DNA from: Alligator mississippiensis
Taxonomy: Eukaryota; Chordata; Crocodylia; Alligatoridae
DNA: 64,000 bases
Reading direction: 5' to 3'
NCBI RefSeq assembly: GCF_030867095.1
Contig: NC_081827.1
Location: forward strand, 216,445,810-216,509,809
Shown: one piece after another, positions 49,319 through 64,000 of the stretch
How the letters are laid out: each line of letters begins with the position of its first letter
Numbering within the stretch: position 1 is the first letter of the stretch
Made by a program: the position numbers and the translations under genes
Notes under the pieces: generated by a model
What the model saw: only the letters and a program-made list of their open reading frames with translations
What the model was told of the DNA's origin: nothing
The model's database searches: none

Positions 49319-51308
49319 GTAAGTCATTATAACAGCTATAAACCAGTATCACTTTCATATTGCAATCCACATTGCAGATCCAAATGCAGATTGCATTTTT
49401 ACCATGGACATGTTCTGAAGCTTTCACAAGATATATGAGAGCTTTATGAAACAAAATACTGTGTATGGAAACATTGTTTTGCTGTTTAAGAAATAGCGTG
49501 GAAATATTTTGAGCTGATCATTGTAAAAAGGGACAGGATACAAAAAAAACCCAAATGAAGGAAATATTCAGTTTCTGCAGTTTATATGTATTCCCTCTGC
49601 CAGAAAAGTTAGTAAATTTAGCACTTTTAAAGTTAAAAAAACTGACTCTAATTTATATATTTAGATCTCATCATCATATCAGCATATCATGATACTCTGA
49701 GCATCTTAATTTACATGAGTTCAAACCTGTACAGATTTCCCTTTCTTTATGCTGTACATGTGTTCGTGGAAAATGGCGCATAACTCAAATTTACATAAAG
49801 GGAACCCACTTTACAATGTAACAAATAGGGAAATGTTCCAACATCTCAACTGTACTGATCCCCAGATCTATTTCTACAACTTTGGTAGTCACTAACAGCA
49901 GACAGTGCACACAAGCACAGGGCACTATCATAATGGGAATAGCAACTACAGAAACACGTCACATACAATGAGTGAGGAGCACAGGTTCACACAGGAGACT
50001 ATATTTTAGTGTGCATCACTCCCACAATGCATAACACAAAGCAGCTGACTGCAGGTTTCCACCACACCAATGGCTAAGAGTGAATACCTTGCATATAACG
50101 AGCAAATTCACGCATACAGAACCCACGTAAAGTGTGGGAAACCTGTAGTTATGCACAGTAGCATAGTTTTGTGGAGACTAGTCTTACTTTTGCCTTTAAA
50201 TCCATTAGTTTGCAATAAGTGGAGAATACCAACACAATATATCATTTATATCTAAGGGATATAGTAGGGTAAAGATCTAGGCTTTCATCCTATTGCTGTT
50301 GAAATCAATGGCAAAATTCCCATTGGTTTCCGTGGTATAGGATTGATCCCCTGGTGATCTGTGTATTATTTTATTGTCTGTTTTCTTCCCTTTTATTTTA
50401 AATGGTAAGAGAATTGACATGGAAGTTGCAATATAGCTGACAGACCTGAGTTATAAACAAGTGTAAGGACACTAATATAATGAATATATATATAAAAGAA
50501 AATAGTAACATTTAGAAAAAGCACATCTGCTGTATATTTAAAAGAAAGCATTTAAACTGACATACTTCGACTGGGTTCTTGTACAGATTGGGTCTTTTCC
50601 AAATTTGAAACTGGGAATTACATTTTTTACTTACTTGGCACTTCACCTGCCTTGACAGCAGAGACTTAGTAGTGTAGGTCTCTTTGCTTCTTGAACTGCT
50701 TAATAGATTTAAGGCACAGGTCAAGAAACATGTATGTAAGCAGAAAATACTGGAATTGAACCAAAAGATACTGAAGTTTCTGATGGAGTTCATGCACACT
50801 GCTACCTTTAAACTATTTGAGTCGTTGCAGGATTTCACTGGTGCCTGGCTTTAGCATATACAGCAGAAAAGGGGTGAAATATTCTCACCTGTAATGCCCA
50901 GCCTTCTACAAGATTTTGGCTACAATATTTTAGAAGCTGACAGCTTATTCTAGACATTAAAATATGGTGGTGGAGACAATACCAATATAACTATTAAATA
51001 CATTTAACTGTTTGCAAGTGCAGTATCTTAAGCACAACTTATACAATGTAGTAGAACAATCCTACTTGGACTTGAGGAAATGATAATGAAAATATTATAT
51101 GAGAGCAATAATTTTTTCAACCATTATATGGTGCATTTAAAAGAGAGATTACATACCATTTACATAATATCTCTTTTAATTCCTGCTGTGTTATTTTAAA
51201 GTAAGAGAAGCAATTCTATAAAAAATTGCACTATAGAATTCTGTATTCATTGGTGCCTCTACACACATGCTTTTCTGTGAAGTTAACTAATTAACTCTGC
51301 TGTAAAGT

Positions 51309-51714
51309 GGCACCATCTACACGTGTGCCCATATTAGGGTGCAGTAAATTAAAGAACTCTGGCATAGGATAGTATCATCTAGGAGAAGTATTATCCTACT
51401 GCAGAGTAATTTATGCCACTGCAGTGCAGTGACTGGGGCTGGTTGGGCCATGAGGGTGCTACAGTGTGGGAGCCATCTGTCAGCTAGCCCCACGCTGTAG
51501 CACCCTTGTGCCCCAGCCAGCCCTCTACTACCCAGTGCTGCCACCTGGAGCCTGGGGCTAGCCCCCAGGGTCACCTGACAGCCCAGGGCTGCTCTGCCTC
51601 ACCCCAACATGAGCCCAATGCATGTGTGTAAATGCTGCACCCAGGAGAAATAAACTCTGGCTCAAACTGCACTGGAGTTTATTTCTTTGCCCTAATTACA
51701 CATGTAGATGTGCC
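51309..51714. mobile_element. MITE in SCN1A intron 1
   Basis: Left end GGCACCATCTACACGTGTG and right end CACATGTAGATGTGCC are inverted copies. Further inward, TTAGGGTGCAGTAAATTAAA pairs with TTTATTTCTTTGCCCTAATT. The ~200-bp GC-rich core includes a GGGGCTGGTTGGGCC/GCCAGCCC-type inverted pair. The TSD is unclear. The terminus resembles the segment at 46454. Confidence 0.65.
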
Positions 51715-52549
51715 CATTGTATTGTATTTAGTGATTTCTGTGCAAAATCTGATTGTTTCGGAGATAAAATGATATTCCTGTTTGCCCTGAATCTCATTTT
51801 GGGCTATGGCAGTCAAGCTGGGTTCTCTCTCTTGTGTCATGCCAGTATCAGAGGTTCTGCAGTCCAGATTAGGTCATGACTCATTGGGTACAGCCAGCAG
51901 GGTAACTGAAGGGGAGTGACTGGGGCAGCAGCTTCAAGTGTCACATTTATTTGGAGGGGGTACAAAAATAGTTGCCATCAGAGTGGCAGCTAACTACATC
52001 ACTGGGGCAGCTAGCACTGCTATGTGTATCATGGTTGCCCCAGGCATGGAGCAACTTTGTGATACCTCTGGGTACACCTGTGTTATCCCAGTGTCTTTAT
52101 ATACCCATAGGCCTGTTTCATCTATTCACAGGTATTGTAAAGGATCTGATATGGTCTGCCAGATCTCTGTAATTGAAAGAACTCATCTTGACTGACATAG
52201 CCCAATTTATAGGGATGGTGTGCAGGAAAGAACGTCTTTTTATTCACAAATAGGGAGTCAATGAGATGGTACCTCACACTGCCATTTTCTTCTTCATGCT
52301 AAGATCAACAGCTCCCTTACATGAAGAAATATACTTTAGCCTGACTGAAGCTTGATGGCAAAAGCAGATCTCTCAGTCATCGACATCACTGGAATTCCTT
52401 GCCTACCCCCTGAGGTCCCTCCATTTTTTTTCTGTCTTCACAGCAGGAGGCACTTATGCAGGCCTTTTCTGAAGGAAAGTCCAAAATGAATTGTAAATGT
52501 TTAAGCTAACAGTTAAATCAGCTGTGCCCCAGGATTGTTATTGCTGCCT

Positions 52550-53230
52550 CAGATTTTTCCACAGAGCCTTAGCTAGCATATTTTCACCCAACATCCCAGA
52601 ATGCACTGCTTTGAGCCTCCTTCCACAGCTGGTCCATGAGAACTTTCCACCCTCCCAAACTCAACTGCCCAGGAGGTGGTAGTGGGACCAAGTGGGGGAC
52701 TGCCAGTGCCAGGAGGGGGTTGCAGTAATGGGAGATGGAGCAGAGGCATGAGGGTTGTGGCTTCCCTCCACAGGCCCTCTGTATTCCTGCCCTGGGATGG
52801 GGGGTGAGGGGAGAAGGCTCTTCTGCAGGGAGCCCTCCACTGACCCCTGCTGACCCAATCCCAGCCATCTGCAACCCATGCTGCTTGGCCTGTTTTCCCC
52901 TCAAATGCTGCCACCTATGCCCTGGGCAGGTGGCTTAATGGGGGCTGTGACTTCCCTCTGCACTTCACATTCTCATCCTGAGATTGGGGGGTGAGGAAGA
53001 GAGGGCTGTTCTGCAACCATTGAGCCCCTGGGGCTGGCACTGTGGAGCTTGGAGTCTCAGGAAGCATGGGAGCATGCTTCCCTGTGTCACTGCTGCTGCT
53101 GTGCTAAACCCCAGCAGCTCTGCTACCACCAGGGAGCTGCCAGAGCATGGAGCCATGGGGAACATGGAAGTATGCACAGTCCTCTCCCACCACACCCCCA
53201 GGGAAGTAAGTCAAGACCTGAACCTAGGTT
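52550..53230. other. GC-rich patch in intron 1
   Basis: Abrupt GC rise with GCTGC- and GGGAG-rich phrases. Two similar sub-blocks (52720-52820 and 52930-53030, sharing GTGGCTT...GGGGGTGAGG) suggest an internal duplication. Overlapping frames occur on both strands and none is a recognisable protein. Probably a transposon interior. Confidence 0.35.
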
Positions 53231-54323
53231 GAGAACTGTCAACTAAAAGGGTCTTTTCTCAAAGGAATGTTAATGGAAGATGAAAACAACTAAAATGAAT
53301 AACAAATGGGGTTACAGAGATCAACCAATTTTTATTGGAGCCTATTCTGAATTTTGCTCTCAAACACAGATATGCTTTCATGATCCATAGTTCATGTGAC
53401 ACTTAGTCTCATAATTCTTGGTATTCCCTCAGCATCTTGCCTCATCTCATTTGTTGGGTGATATCTAGCTTCAACTATATATTTTGCACTTTCACAACCA
53501 TTGAATCCTCCAGTCTAGTTCAGGATATAGCCATTGCCTCTGATTCCTTTCTCAGCTGATACACAGTTCCTTCACATCTCAGAATACTGCTGCTCTTGCA
53601 GACTACCGAACTGTGCTGATCAGGAAGAACTAGGACTAAGGAGGAGGAACATAACTAGGAGGAACATAATCAGTTATACCCTTGAGAGAAGTGTTTTCAT
53701 CCTGAGTAGCGCAGATTTTCCTATATATGTATGACCAACCATAGGGATGTAAAAACCAATGTGTATATGGCAGAAGCTGGATTAACAGAGTGGCTTATAC
53801 ACCTAGGAATATCTCATAAGTAATTTCCTGGTCATTTTATGTGTGGGCTTACTCTGGGCGCATACAAGAATTCAGATACTTTTGTTCCCCCGGTGGGAAA
53901 ACCTACGGGGAAAGCACTGTGCAAATGTTAGATGGGCTGGGCAGGTGCTGCTCAGACAGCCTGTGCTGCTGATGGCTGGCAGCCAGGAGGCCTCTGTGAA
54001 CACATCCCAGCATGTTCTTCAGGTTCCTTGGGCCGTCTAAGGGTGTTGAGAGCACCTCAGTGCATAGGGCAGCAGTGATTGGCTGGCTGTCCCAGCAACC
54101 ACACCTCCCTGGGGTGTTCCTATTCACAGTCTTCCCTCCATCCCTGCTATGAGACTTTGAGAAAGGAGACCCAGAGCATATCTAATTTTTTGTTTGTTGA
54201 AGATACGTCCATTTCTATTGTAGCAGCTTGCAGTGGAATAGCTACAATGTAGGGGTGTGGGTCTGGGCATCTGTCTCAGCACCCTCTGTCTCCCTGCAGC
54301 ACAGCCTGGGCCTGGTGAAATGG

Positions 54324-54526
54324 GGCTAGGCCAGGGGTGGGCAAAATGTGGCCTGCAGGCTGGATGTGGCCTGCCAGGCCATTCTATCCCGCCTGAGGAG
54401 CCCCTAACATTTTTAGAAAAATAATATTTATCTGTCCCTGGCTGTCTGTCATGCAGCCTTTGATGGCTTGCCAAAACTCAGTAAGCAGCCCTCTACCCAA
54501 AATAATTGCCCACCCCTGAGCTAGGC
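54324..54526. mobile_element. 187-bp hAT-like MITE in intron 1
   Basis: The element 54332-54518 starts CAGGGGTGGGCAAAATG and ends AATTGCCCACCCCTG. Flanking octamers are GGCTAGGC (54324-54331) and AGCTAGGC (54519-54526), with one mismatch. The TIR matches the widespread amniote CAGGGGTGGGCAA hAT MITE style. Confidence 0.9.
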
Positions 54527-55808
54527 TTTGCTGACCTCAAGTCAGGGGAAGGGGAAAAGGGTTTTCTCCATGCTGGGCTGGAGCAGTAGAGTCTAGCCTG
54601 AGTCACAGATAATCTCACTGAAGCGGGGCAAGGGGGGAATAAGGCAATGCAAATTGCTATGCTAAAAGATGACACTGAAGAAAGGTAAGTGTACATGCAT
54701 TCATTCTCTTGCAAGAGACTTTCTCAGGAGTCACTTCTACCTGGTTGGAGTTGGGTTAGTTTTCTCCCAGAGCTGCCTTTTTAGGTCTGGGAGAATCTGT
54801 TGTATAAACATTTATGCTTAAAGTTTCAACTCAGAACTGTGATTCTCCCAGTAGAAACATAATACTTGTATACATCCTTTGCATCACACAATTAGCCATG
54901 GTTCTAGAAAACATCTTTTTTCTATATTCTGCCTTCCAAAAATAAGGTACATGTTTTATTTAGGAGCACGTGGTTTGCAAGAAAATGTATCATGTCCTTC
55001 TCTTCCTTTTGTCTGCCCAGACTTCCCTTATTACCAAAGGTTCTTCCTGTGCATCTAATTGAGTTTTAAGCTTTAAAGGCACAGCACTAATGAATGATCT
55101 TATGGTTCCTATCTGGAAAACAGTCTTTCAAACACCCTGTAGTGAGAGTGAAGAAAACCATCTTTATCTGAGATGTTGTTAGCCTTTTGTTCTCACATAA
55201 AATCTATTCATAGGCTTTAATGATCCATCTATTCATGGATGGGTATTCTGGCACCACTCCCCTGTCAATTTAGCATAAGGAATATCTGTCAGAATAGTAA
55301 GAGACAGTCATGAGACAACAGGATACAGACAGTTCATAAAACCAAGCTGGAATTCATAAGTTTTACATTGACAGATTCTTTGAGATGTCACATCATTAAT
55401 ATCTATGAGGAACCCTTTTCAAGTACACAGTACATTCCTATGGTGCCTCCTGTAGGAAGATAGAATGTAACCCATGATTTGTTGTTCATCTGCTGCGCAT
55501 CAAATTTGGGAAAACTAAACATAAAAATAATAGAAAATATCAAAAATTATAATTTTCACTTTTGCATCAGAAAAAAATGTGTGTGTGTGGTTATAATATA
55601 ATAACTATTACAACAAGTGCATTTTATTAAATACATGTTGTTGTAAGAGGAACACCAGTGAACCAAAACAGAATGGTCCTATATAATTGGTAAGTTGCTA
55701 GGAAAAAGTTTTCTTTTTAAGCATAGATTGTAGATGATTTTCTGTGAATTATCTGTCAAAATATGGTTCAAGACTTTACTTCTTGTCAATGGAAAAAATG
55801 TATGATGA

Positions 55809-56036
<228 letters not shown>

Positions 56037-56408
56037 TAAGTTCTATGCAGTTTGTATTGTATAATATTAGAACGTGTAGCAGAGTTCTATAAATAAATGA
56101 AAATAAATGAATGGGGGTAGAGCCCAGGGCAATATAAGCCTGGCTTCTGGGCTGGAGTTCATTCTGGGCCAGATCCTTGGAGAAGAATGACCTCTACAGG
56201 AGACCAAGAGTCTAATACAGAGATAAGTTATTTATGTTTCTGTTTGGCAGCACATGTTTTAGCTGCAAGGGATGGGAATAGCTGAAAGATAGTAGAGTGG
56301 CCACTGTGGATATCCAGAAAAGGCACAGTGAGTAGTTTAGTCAATGTAAGACTGTTAAGGGCCACAGGCTCCAAGAGGGACTCATTGGGGGGGAGGCTGC
56401 AAGTCCTG

Positions 56409-56409
56409 G

Positions 56410-56437
<28 letters not shown>
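56409..56437. repeat. (GA)n microsatellite
   Basis: About 14 uninterrupted AG dinucleotides inside a more balanced segment (56100-56710) that may be an old element; its ends are not readable. Confidence 0.9.
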
Positions 56438-56440
<3 letters not shown>

Positions 56441-57933
56441 GGTAACTGGGGCTAAAGAGTGAGCCCTGCTCAAGATCAGAACTAAAGGACTGGGTTGGAC
56501 TGGCTGCCCAGTGATGAGCTGGGTGGAAAGAAGCACCTCAAGGCTCACTTCTGGTATTCTGAGGGCAGCCTCCCAAATGTATATTTATTTCTGACTAGGT
56601 GTAAGGTGAGGACAGTATGGTACTCTGGAAAGCCAGGGTGAGAGATGGGATTAGTGTCATCACTAGGGTTCACCAAGGCCATCTGGGGCCCTATTATGTG
56701 ACAATGCCATTGCCTCCTTTTTAGTGAAGGTCTTGCACCAACTGTGTTAGGAAAAACTTTTTAAAAATTCTTATTGTTATTCTGTTGCGAAGGATTAGTG
56801 CTTCTGTTTTTTAGATGTGATTATATTCATTTTCATTACATTACATTCATGTAATTTTATAAATATAGTAGTGTAATTTTGACTATTTTATTTATTTTAA
56901 AATAAAAAGAAATTTAAGTTTAGCATTCTAAAACAGCTTTAAGTCTGCCAAAGAGAGAAAAGCTCCATGTGAAAATAAAGTAAGGAATTTCTTGAACATG
57001 TTACCTTAAAAATCTGTGCAGCTGTATGTACAGTTTCTAGGAGGGCATTCCAGCACAAATTATATTTTGTCTTCTATACCACCAAATAACATATATTTTA
57101 TGTAGAGCTTCTGTGAGTGATAATATGACCTTCAAAATTAATGAAGACACCCAGTCAATAATATTGCCATGTTTTCAGTATTTGTGCAGGGATCTAGCTA
57201 TGTGACTCTCTCAGCTACCAGTGGGAATTAGACAGGTAAATCTGTTTTCAGAATTTGAATGTTCAGTACTAAAGATATGGTCATCCTCTACTGATTTTGA
57301 TAATTTCGAGGAAAATTGGTCAATAGATGCAAAGAATGGTCTCAATGCACACGCCTACAATATTAAGATTGAGATCCTGCTTTTCATAGTCCACTTTTCA
57401 GCCATAAAATGAAGTTTAGTTTGTATTCAGAGCCTAAAATGATACTCAAAAGCAGAAAATTAGCATGCTACCCAAAATGTTTTCAATGGCAAATTACATT
57501 CAGTCTTTTTATATACAAATTTATCTGTAAATTGCTTTTTTTACTTATATTTATCTCTGTTTTTAACTACTTTTCAACTGTTTTAAAAGAACGCATATTT
57601 TAAAAGAGATGAATAGAGGGAAAACATTTTCTAGATTAAGTTTTATATAAAGACATGCACATCTTAGCTTATGGTGCCATCATGTGGCCATTTTGGGTCG
57701 CTTGTTTCCTTCTTTGTTACTTTTGTCATTCGAGTATCAATTTATTAATTGGGTTAATAATCATGTCAATTTTTAAGTGCTAATGAAAGTGAAAGACTTA
57801 CAGCACTACCTAAAATCAGTCATCATGCAAACACTTAATGCCAGGGTAAAATCTTTTGTTTGTTAGGAAAGATTGCTGTATTTGTTATATTGCAGGGAGT
57901 AGATCCACATTAAATTCTTCAGGTGTCTTTAAC

Positions 57934-59739
57934 CCCAATGGGTGCATCCACACATGCAGACACATGCGCTTGCAGCAGCTCAAATAGAAGCAATACAAAT
58001 TTGAGCTGGGGCTTTTTGCCTCAGAGCACTTGCCCGGACATGCACTTTAATGTGGGGCAAATTGTGCCACTTGGGGCAAAATAACTCTGCCTGGCTCCTC
58101 CTGGATCTGCAGCCAGGGGGAGCTAGAGCCCGGGGCTAGCACCTGTACTGTTCCCAGCAGTATAAAAAGCTGCCCTGCCCTGGCCCCAGCAGTATAAAAA
58201 TCTGCCCTGGCAAGTAGCTCACGGCTACTCGTTCTCAGGAGGTTCTGAGGCCCAGGCAACTGGTACCTGTAACACTACCCCTTGTGCCAGCTGGACTGCT
58301 GAAGCAGCCCTGAGAGTTCCCTGCCCCCTCTACCCACTGCAGCAGTCTGGCAGTGGGGGCTGCTGCCTGGCTGTGACCTGCTGTGCACCTGCCAGACCCA
58401 GATGGGAACTGCACAGCCAGTAGAGGCATCTGCACCTCTGGGTCAGCTGTCAGTGGGCTGTGGCTGCAGGGTTGTCCTTTGTGCAGCACTACTGCCACGT
58501 GTGCCCCTGCCATGCCATCTGGGCAGCTATTGCCTGGAAGATGTTCCTAGTATGGTGGCCTGCTTTGAACTGTCAAAGCATGTCCTCCTGGCCCCAATTG
58601 GCCAGGAGGTCAGCCACCTCCAGCTGAGTCCAAGGTGCCAGCTCTGAGCAGGCAGGGTCCTGCCACTGGCCTCCCTAGCAGCCTGCCCCCATCCCCCACC
58701 AGCTCCTCCAGCCCCCGTCCATGGCTGCCCTGCCCCCCACTCCCCCAGAACCCCAATGGCTTCCCTGCCTGGCCCCACCCCCACCCCCACTTGCACCCCC
58801 ATTCCCCCAGTAGGAGCCCCTGCCTTGTGGCTTCCGGCACTTAAAAAAAAAGATAAAAAGCCTCTACTCACTGCAGGAGCAGGGGCTATGGGGGCTCCTG
58901 GACCTCCTGGCAGAGCCCCCCCCCACACACAATGGGGGGCAGCTGGGGCTGCTGGGGCTGTCACCTGGCCCTGCTGTGTGGGGGGGGCTGCAGTGACACC
59001 TGACGGCAGCTAGAACGGCTGGTGAGTGCTGGGAGGGTTGGGTTCTTTTTCTTGTGGGGATGCTGGGGTGGAGGGGGTAGTGATCAAGGGAGCTGGGGGC
59101 AGTGTTGGGAGGCTGGGGGGACTCTGGAGGGACTGGGGCAGGGTAGGGATTGGGGGGCTCGGGGGCAGGTGGGGCAGCCATTGGGGGGCTCAAGGGGAAG
59201 GTGCAGGGGTGGAGCCAAGCAGGGCAGGGATTGGGGGGCTCAGGGGGCAGGTGGGGGATGGAGCCAGGTGGGGCAGGGATTGGGGGGCAGGGGGCAGATG
59301 GCGATGGAGCTAGGCAGGGCAGGGATTGGGGGGGCTCAGGAGGCATGGAGGGGATAGGGCCAGGCGGGGCAGGAATTGGGAGGGCTCGGGGGGGACTGGG
59401 CGAGGCAGGGATCAGTGGGGCTCAGGGGGCAGGCAGTGTGCTTCAGCACCAAGGCGAGGGTCAACCATACAGATGCTATGGCAGCCACAGCATCTCTGCG
59501 GAGGACCCAGCTTCTGGTTGCCTTAGGACATGATCTGGGACCATGCCCTGCTCTGCCCCACATTTTTTGTCTGCAGGTTTTTTGATCCCTATATATCCCA
59601 GGGTCTAATTTTGCTCCCACACTGCAAATTTGCAGTGCAGGGAACATTTTCTCATTCCTGCACGTGCCTTTTGCAGCATCTCAAAGGAGTTTGAGCTACT
59701 GCAGGAAGCACATGTGGGCTCATCTGGATGCGCCCAATG
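57934..59739. mobile_element. 1.8-kb non-autonomous DNA transposon in SCN1A intron 2
   Basis: The element ~57941-59732 has inverted ends of about 45 bp: GGTGCATCCACACATGCAGA...GCAGCAGCTCAAA at the left and TTTGAGCTACTGCAGGAAGC...CATCTGGATGCGC at the right. The direct repeat CCCAATG lies just outside both ends (57934-57940 and 59733-59739). The interior is very GC-rich, with tandem-like GGGATTGGGGGGCTC units at 59140-59400. Frames on both strands there are repeat translations. No transposase. Confidence 0.75.
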
Positions 59740-60070
59740 AGTTTAAGTTGTAGGCCTATATATGGTAGAGATACTACACAAATTGTTCCTATTGATGTTT
59801 TCTTGTTGGAAATGAGTGGAGGTCAGATTTCTGTGCTGATTCTTAACAAGCAGTCATCAGCTTTCCTTACCACTGATCGTGAGATAGTAATTAACCACTT
59901 TCAAGTTACAGGATAAATAGAATTCAACAGCATTCAGTAGTCATTCTTTCTTACTAGCTTCCTGTGATCCGTATTTCTGAGTGGTTCTAGAAAATAGTAT
60001 TGGGTGACTGTTTAGCTGCGATAACAATATTTTCTTTGACTACCCAAGTTTCCATTCAGTTATTTTTCTA

Positions 60071-60119
60071 ATATCTATCTATCTATCTATCTATTATTTA
60101 TTTATTTATTTATTTATTT
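60071..60119. repeat. (ATCT)n(TTTA)n compound microsatellite
   Basis: About six ATCT units followed by about six TTTA units. Confidence 0.95.
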
Positions 60120-60357
60120 GTAAGGCAGTTATAGTAAAGAATATATTGGTAGGACAGTTAGTGAAGAATCATAGTACAGCATCTTCAGCAAGTGCATGAT
60201 AATGCTGTATGTTTTGATTGCATTCAACTGGTCAACAGTTGAAAGATTTACTGTTAGAGAATGTATGCATCTGAAACTGATAATCCTTATTTCATGTAAG
60301 TAGAAAAAGGAAAAATAGCCAGAGGATAGTTTGGCTCTTTTGATACAATGACACAAG

Positions 60358-60790
60358 GGGTATGTCCAGACGAGTGCATGCATGTAGTTTGCGGTGCTGC
60401 AAAGCTGTTGGAGGCACTGCAAACCACACATGGTACACATGCACCCATTTGGTGTGTTGCTAATTAGCAGTGTGGTGCCAGAATTTGACACCAGATCTTG
60501 ATGTAAAAAAACCCCCAAAACACTGCTAAGCAAAGTTGTGCAGAGCATGCAGAAGCAGACTGCACCACCAGAAATGGAGGCTAGCCCGCCAAAGCCGCAC
60601 TCTGGCTTTGAGCAGCTGCATTGGTGCTGCTGCTGCCCCAGAAGGCCCCCAGAACCCCAGGTAAGGCTGCTGGGACCAGCACAGGTTGATTTGCCATGTG
60701 CCAGATTGTGCGTGCAGGGGCGTGCCCTCAAACAAAAAAACACCTGCATGTGTGCGTTCATCTGGATGTGCACCTGGAGTGTATCTAGTG
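60358..60790. mobile_element. Possible MITE in intron 2
   Basis: Left GGGTATGTCCAGACGAGTGC and right GCGTTCATCTGGATGTGCACC are imperfect inverted copies, similar in style to the 57941 element. The core is GC-rich. No clear target duplication. Confidence 0.5.
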
Positions 60791-61698
60791 TTTGTTGCAC
60801 TGATTTGTAACCTTGGGGCCTGCTGTATCTCCAACTACTACTAGCAGTATCATCAATGAGAATGCTTTCTCATCTTCAGTTAGCTAAAGATAATTTTTCT
60901 TTGGGATGTGAACTCTACAACTATTCATGCCCTTTTGCACACCAGCATTAATGCAGTCAATATGGAACTACATCTGAGGAAAGTTTGGGAATTTAAGTTA
61001 GGACAGAATTTTGTAACCTAACTGCTAAGAATATTTTTCTGCTGGCAACATATCATACCTGAGAGGTTTAAGGGAGAAAGGAGGAAGAAAGGAATACTGT
61101 TTATCAAGACTTGTCTAGATGAGCACTGTCAGGAAGGTTAATGCACACTGACTACAGTTATGAAGTTGATGCATGAATGGATACATATTTTAGAAACTAG
61201 AATTAATTCTGCTGCAAATTACTACAGATCTGATTCACAGTGAATCTAGAGGTTAAAATCACCATGACTACAGGTGGGTATTCTCCATATCAACAGAGTC
61301 CTTTCTGCTTAAGCCACCAACGAATTTAGTGCTAAGTCTCTAGAAGAGGCTAATATGTTATTTTTCTATGTGCTTAAAAAATTAAATGAAACTCACCTAC
61401 TAGTTCTATCGTTTAAGTTTGTCATGCAAACAGTATGAATTATTGCATATTTGAATCGTGGCTTGTTGCCCATTAGCACTCAAGCAAAAACTAAGAAAAT
61501 GGTTATAAAACTTTCAGGACTTACTTAGAAGGCGAGGAAAAAGGAGGAAAAGAAAATAAATTTAATCTGCTAGACAAAACTACTAGGTTAAAACTGCCTT
61601 AAAATAGATCTAAAATTCGTAACAAAGTCAAAGGGATGGGTTGGGTTGATGACTTTCAAATGTGTTGTTAACAGGATGGTGTGACTTACTGTTGTATC

Positions 61699-61707
61699 TT
61701 CCTTGAC
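61699..61707 (+). promoter_or_regulatory. U12 branch-point site of SCN1A intron 2
   Basis: TTCCTTGAC matches the minor-spliceosome branch consensus TTCCTTRAC exactly, 12 nt from the 3' end of the intron. Confidence 0.9.
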
Positions 61708-61713
61708 TGTTAA

Positions 61714-64000
<2,287 letters not shown>

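Noticed and set aside
49040..49438. Extended SCN1A frame starting at 49040 and running past 49318
   Set aside because: The codon at 49040 is GTG, the well-placed ATG is at 49055, and everything after 49318 is intron following a perfect GTAAGT donor.
56090..56710. Possible LTR with an AATATAAG box
   Set aside because: No matching termini or target duplication could be read; the segment may be an old repeat but cannot be supported.
58527..59533. Gly-rich and Pro-rich frames up to 160 codons
   Set aside because: They mirror each other on opposite strands and derive from G-run tandem units inside the intron 2 transposon.

Overview
The window is vertebrate nuclear DNA with one identifiable gene, the 5' part of a voltage-gated sodium channel alpha subunit that I identify as SCN1A (Nav1.1), on the + strand. 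Coding exons 1-4 lie at 49055-49318, 55866-55984, 61719-61808 and 63573-63701. Their sizes (264 coding, 119, 90 and 129 nt) are those of the vertebrate SCN family. They encode the cytoplasmic N-terminus and domain I S1, S2 and most of S3. The gene runs off the right edge after exon 4. Intron 2 is a minor-spliceosome (U12-type) AT-AC intron with textbook donor, branch point and acceptor.

The remaining ~48 kb upstream shows no other host gene. It is AT-rich neutral sequence packed with transposable elements: five CR1 LINE fragments (18836-19806 -, 21444-24558 +, 30149-31518 -, 33889-36893 - and 41664-42199 -) plus a short one at 44300-44645 +; many non-autonomous hAT-like DNA transposons, several with still-readable 8-bp target-site duplications; a putative solo LTR; remnants that look Penelope-like; and families of fold-back MITEs. 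Long CR1s together with abundant hAT MITEs suggest a non-avian sauropsid. A crocodilian is my best guess and a turtle is the alternative. This rests on repeat style, not on an alignment.

Layout: 1-10795, sparse AT-rich DNA with small hAT MITEs; 10796-17246, a 1.4-kb palindromic element and several MITEs; 18378-24631, two DNA transposons each split by a CR1; 25242-29490, GC-rich repeats including minisatellite; 30149-44645, a dense repeat zone with a three-level nest (DNA repeat > CR1 > LTR) at 32700-37050; 44646-49002, quiet DNA leading into the gene; 49003-64000, SCN1A exons and introns with their own MITEs.

The most useful observations are the U12 intron, the out-of-frame upstream ATGs just before the SCN1A start, an unusual Ala in the S2-S3 linker, and several apparently uncatalogued non-autonomous DNA transposons whose ends and target duplications can be read directly. 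I see no novel multi-gene system, CRISPR array, tRNA or rRNA.
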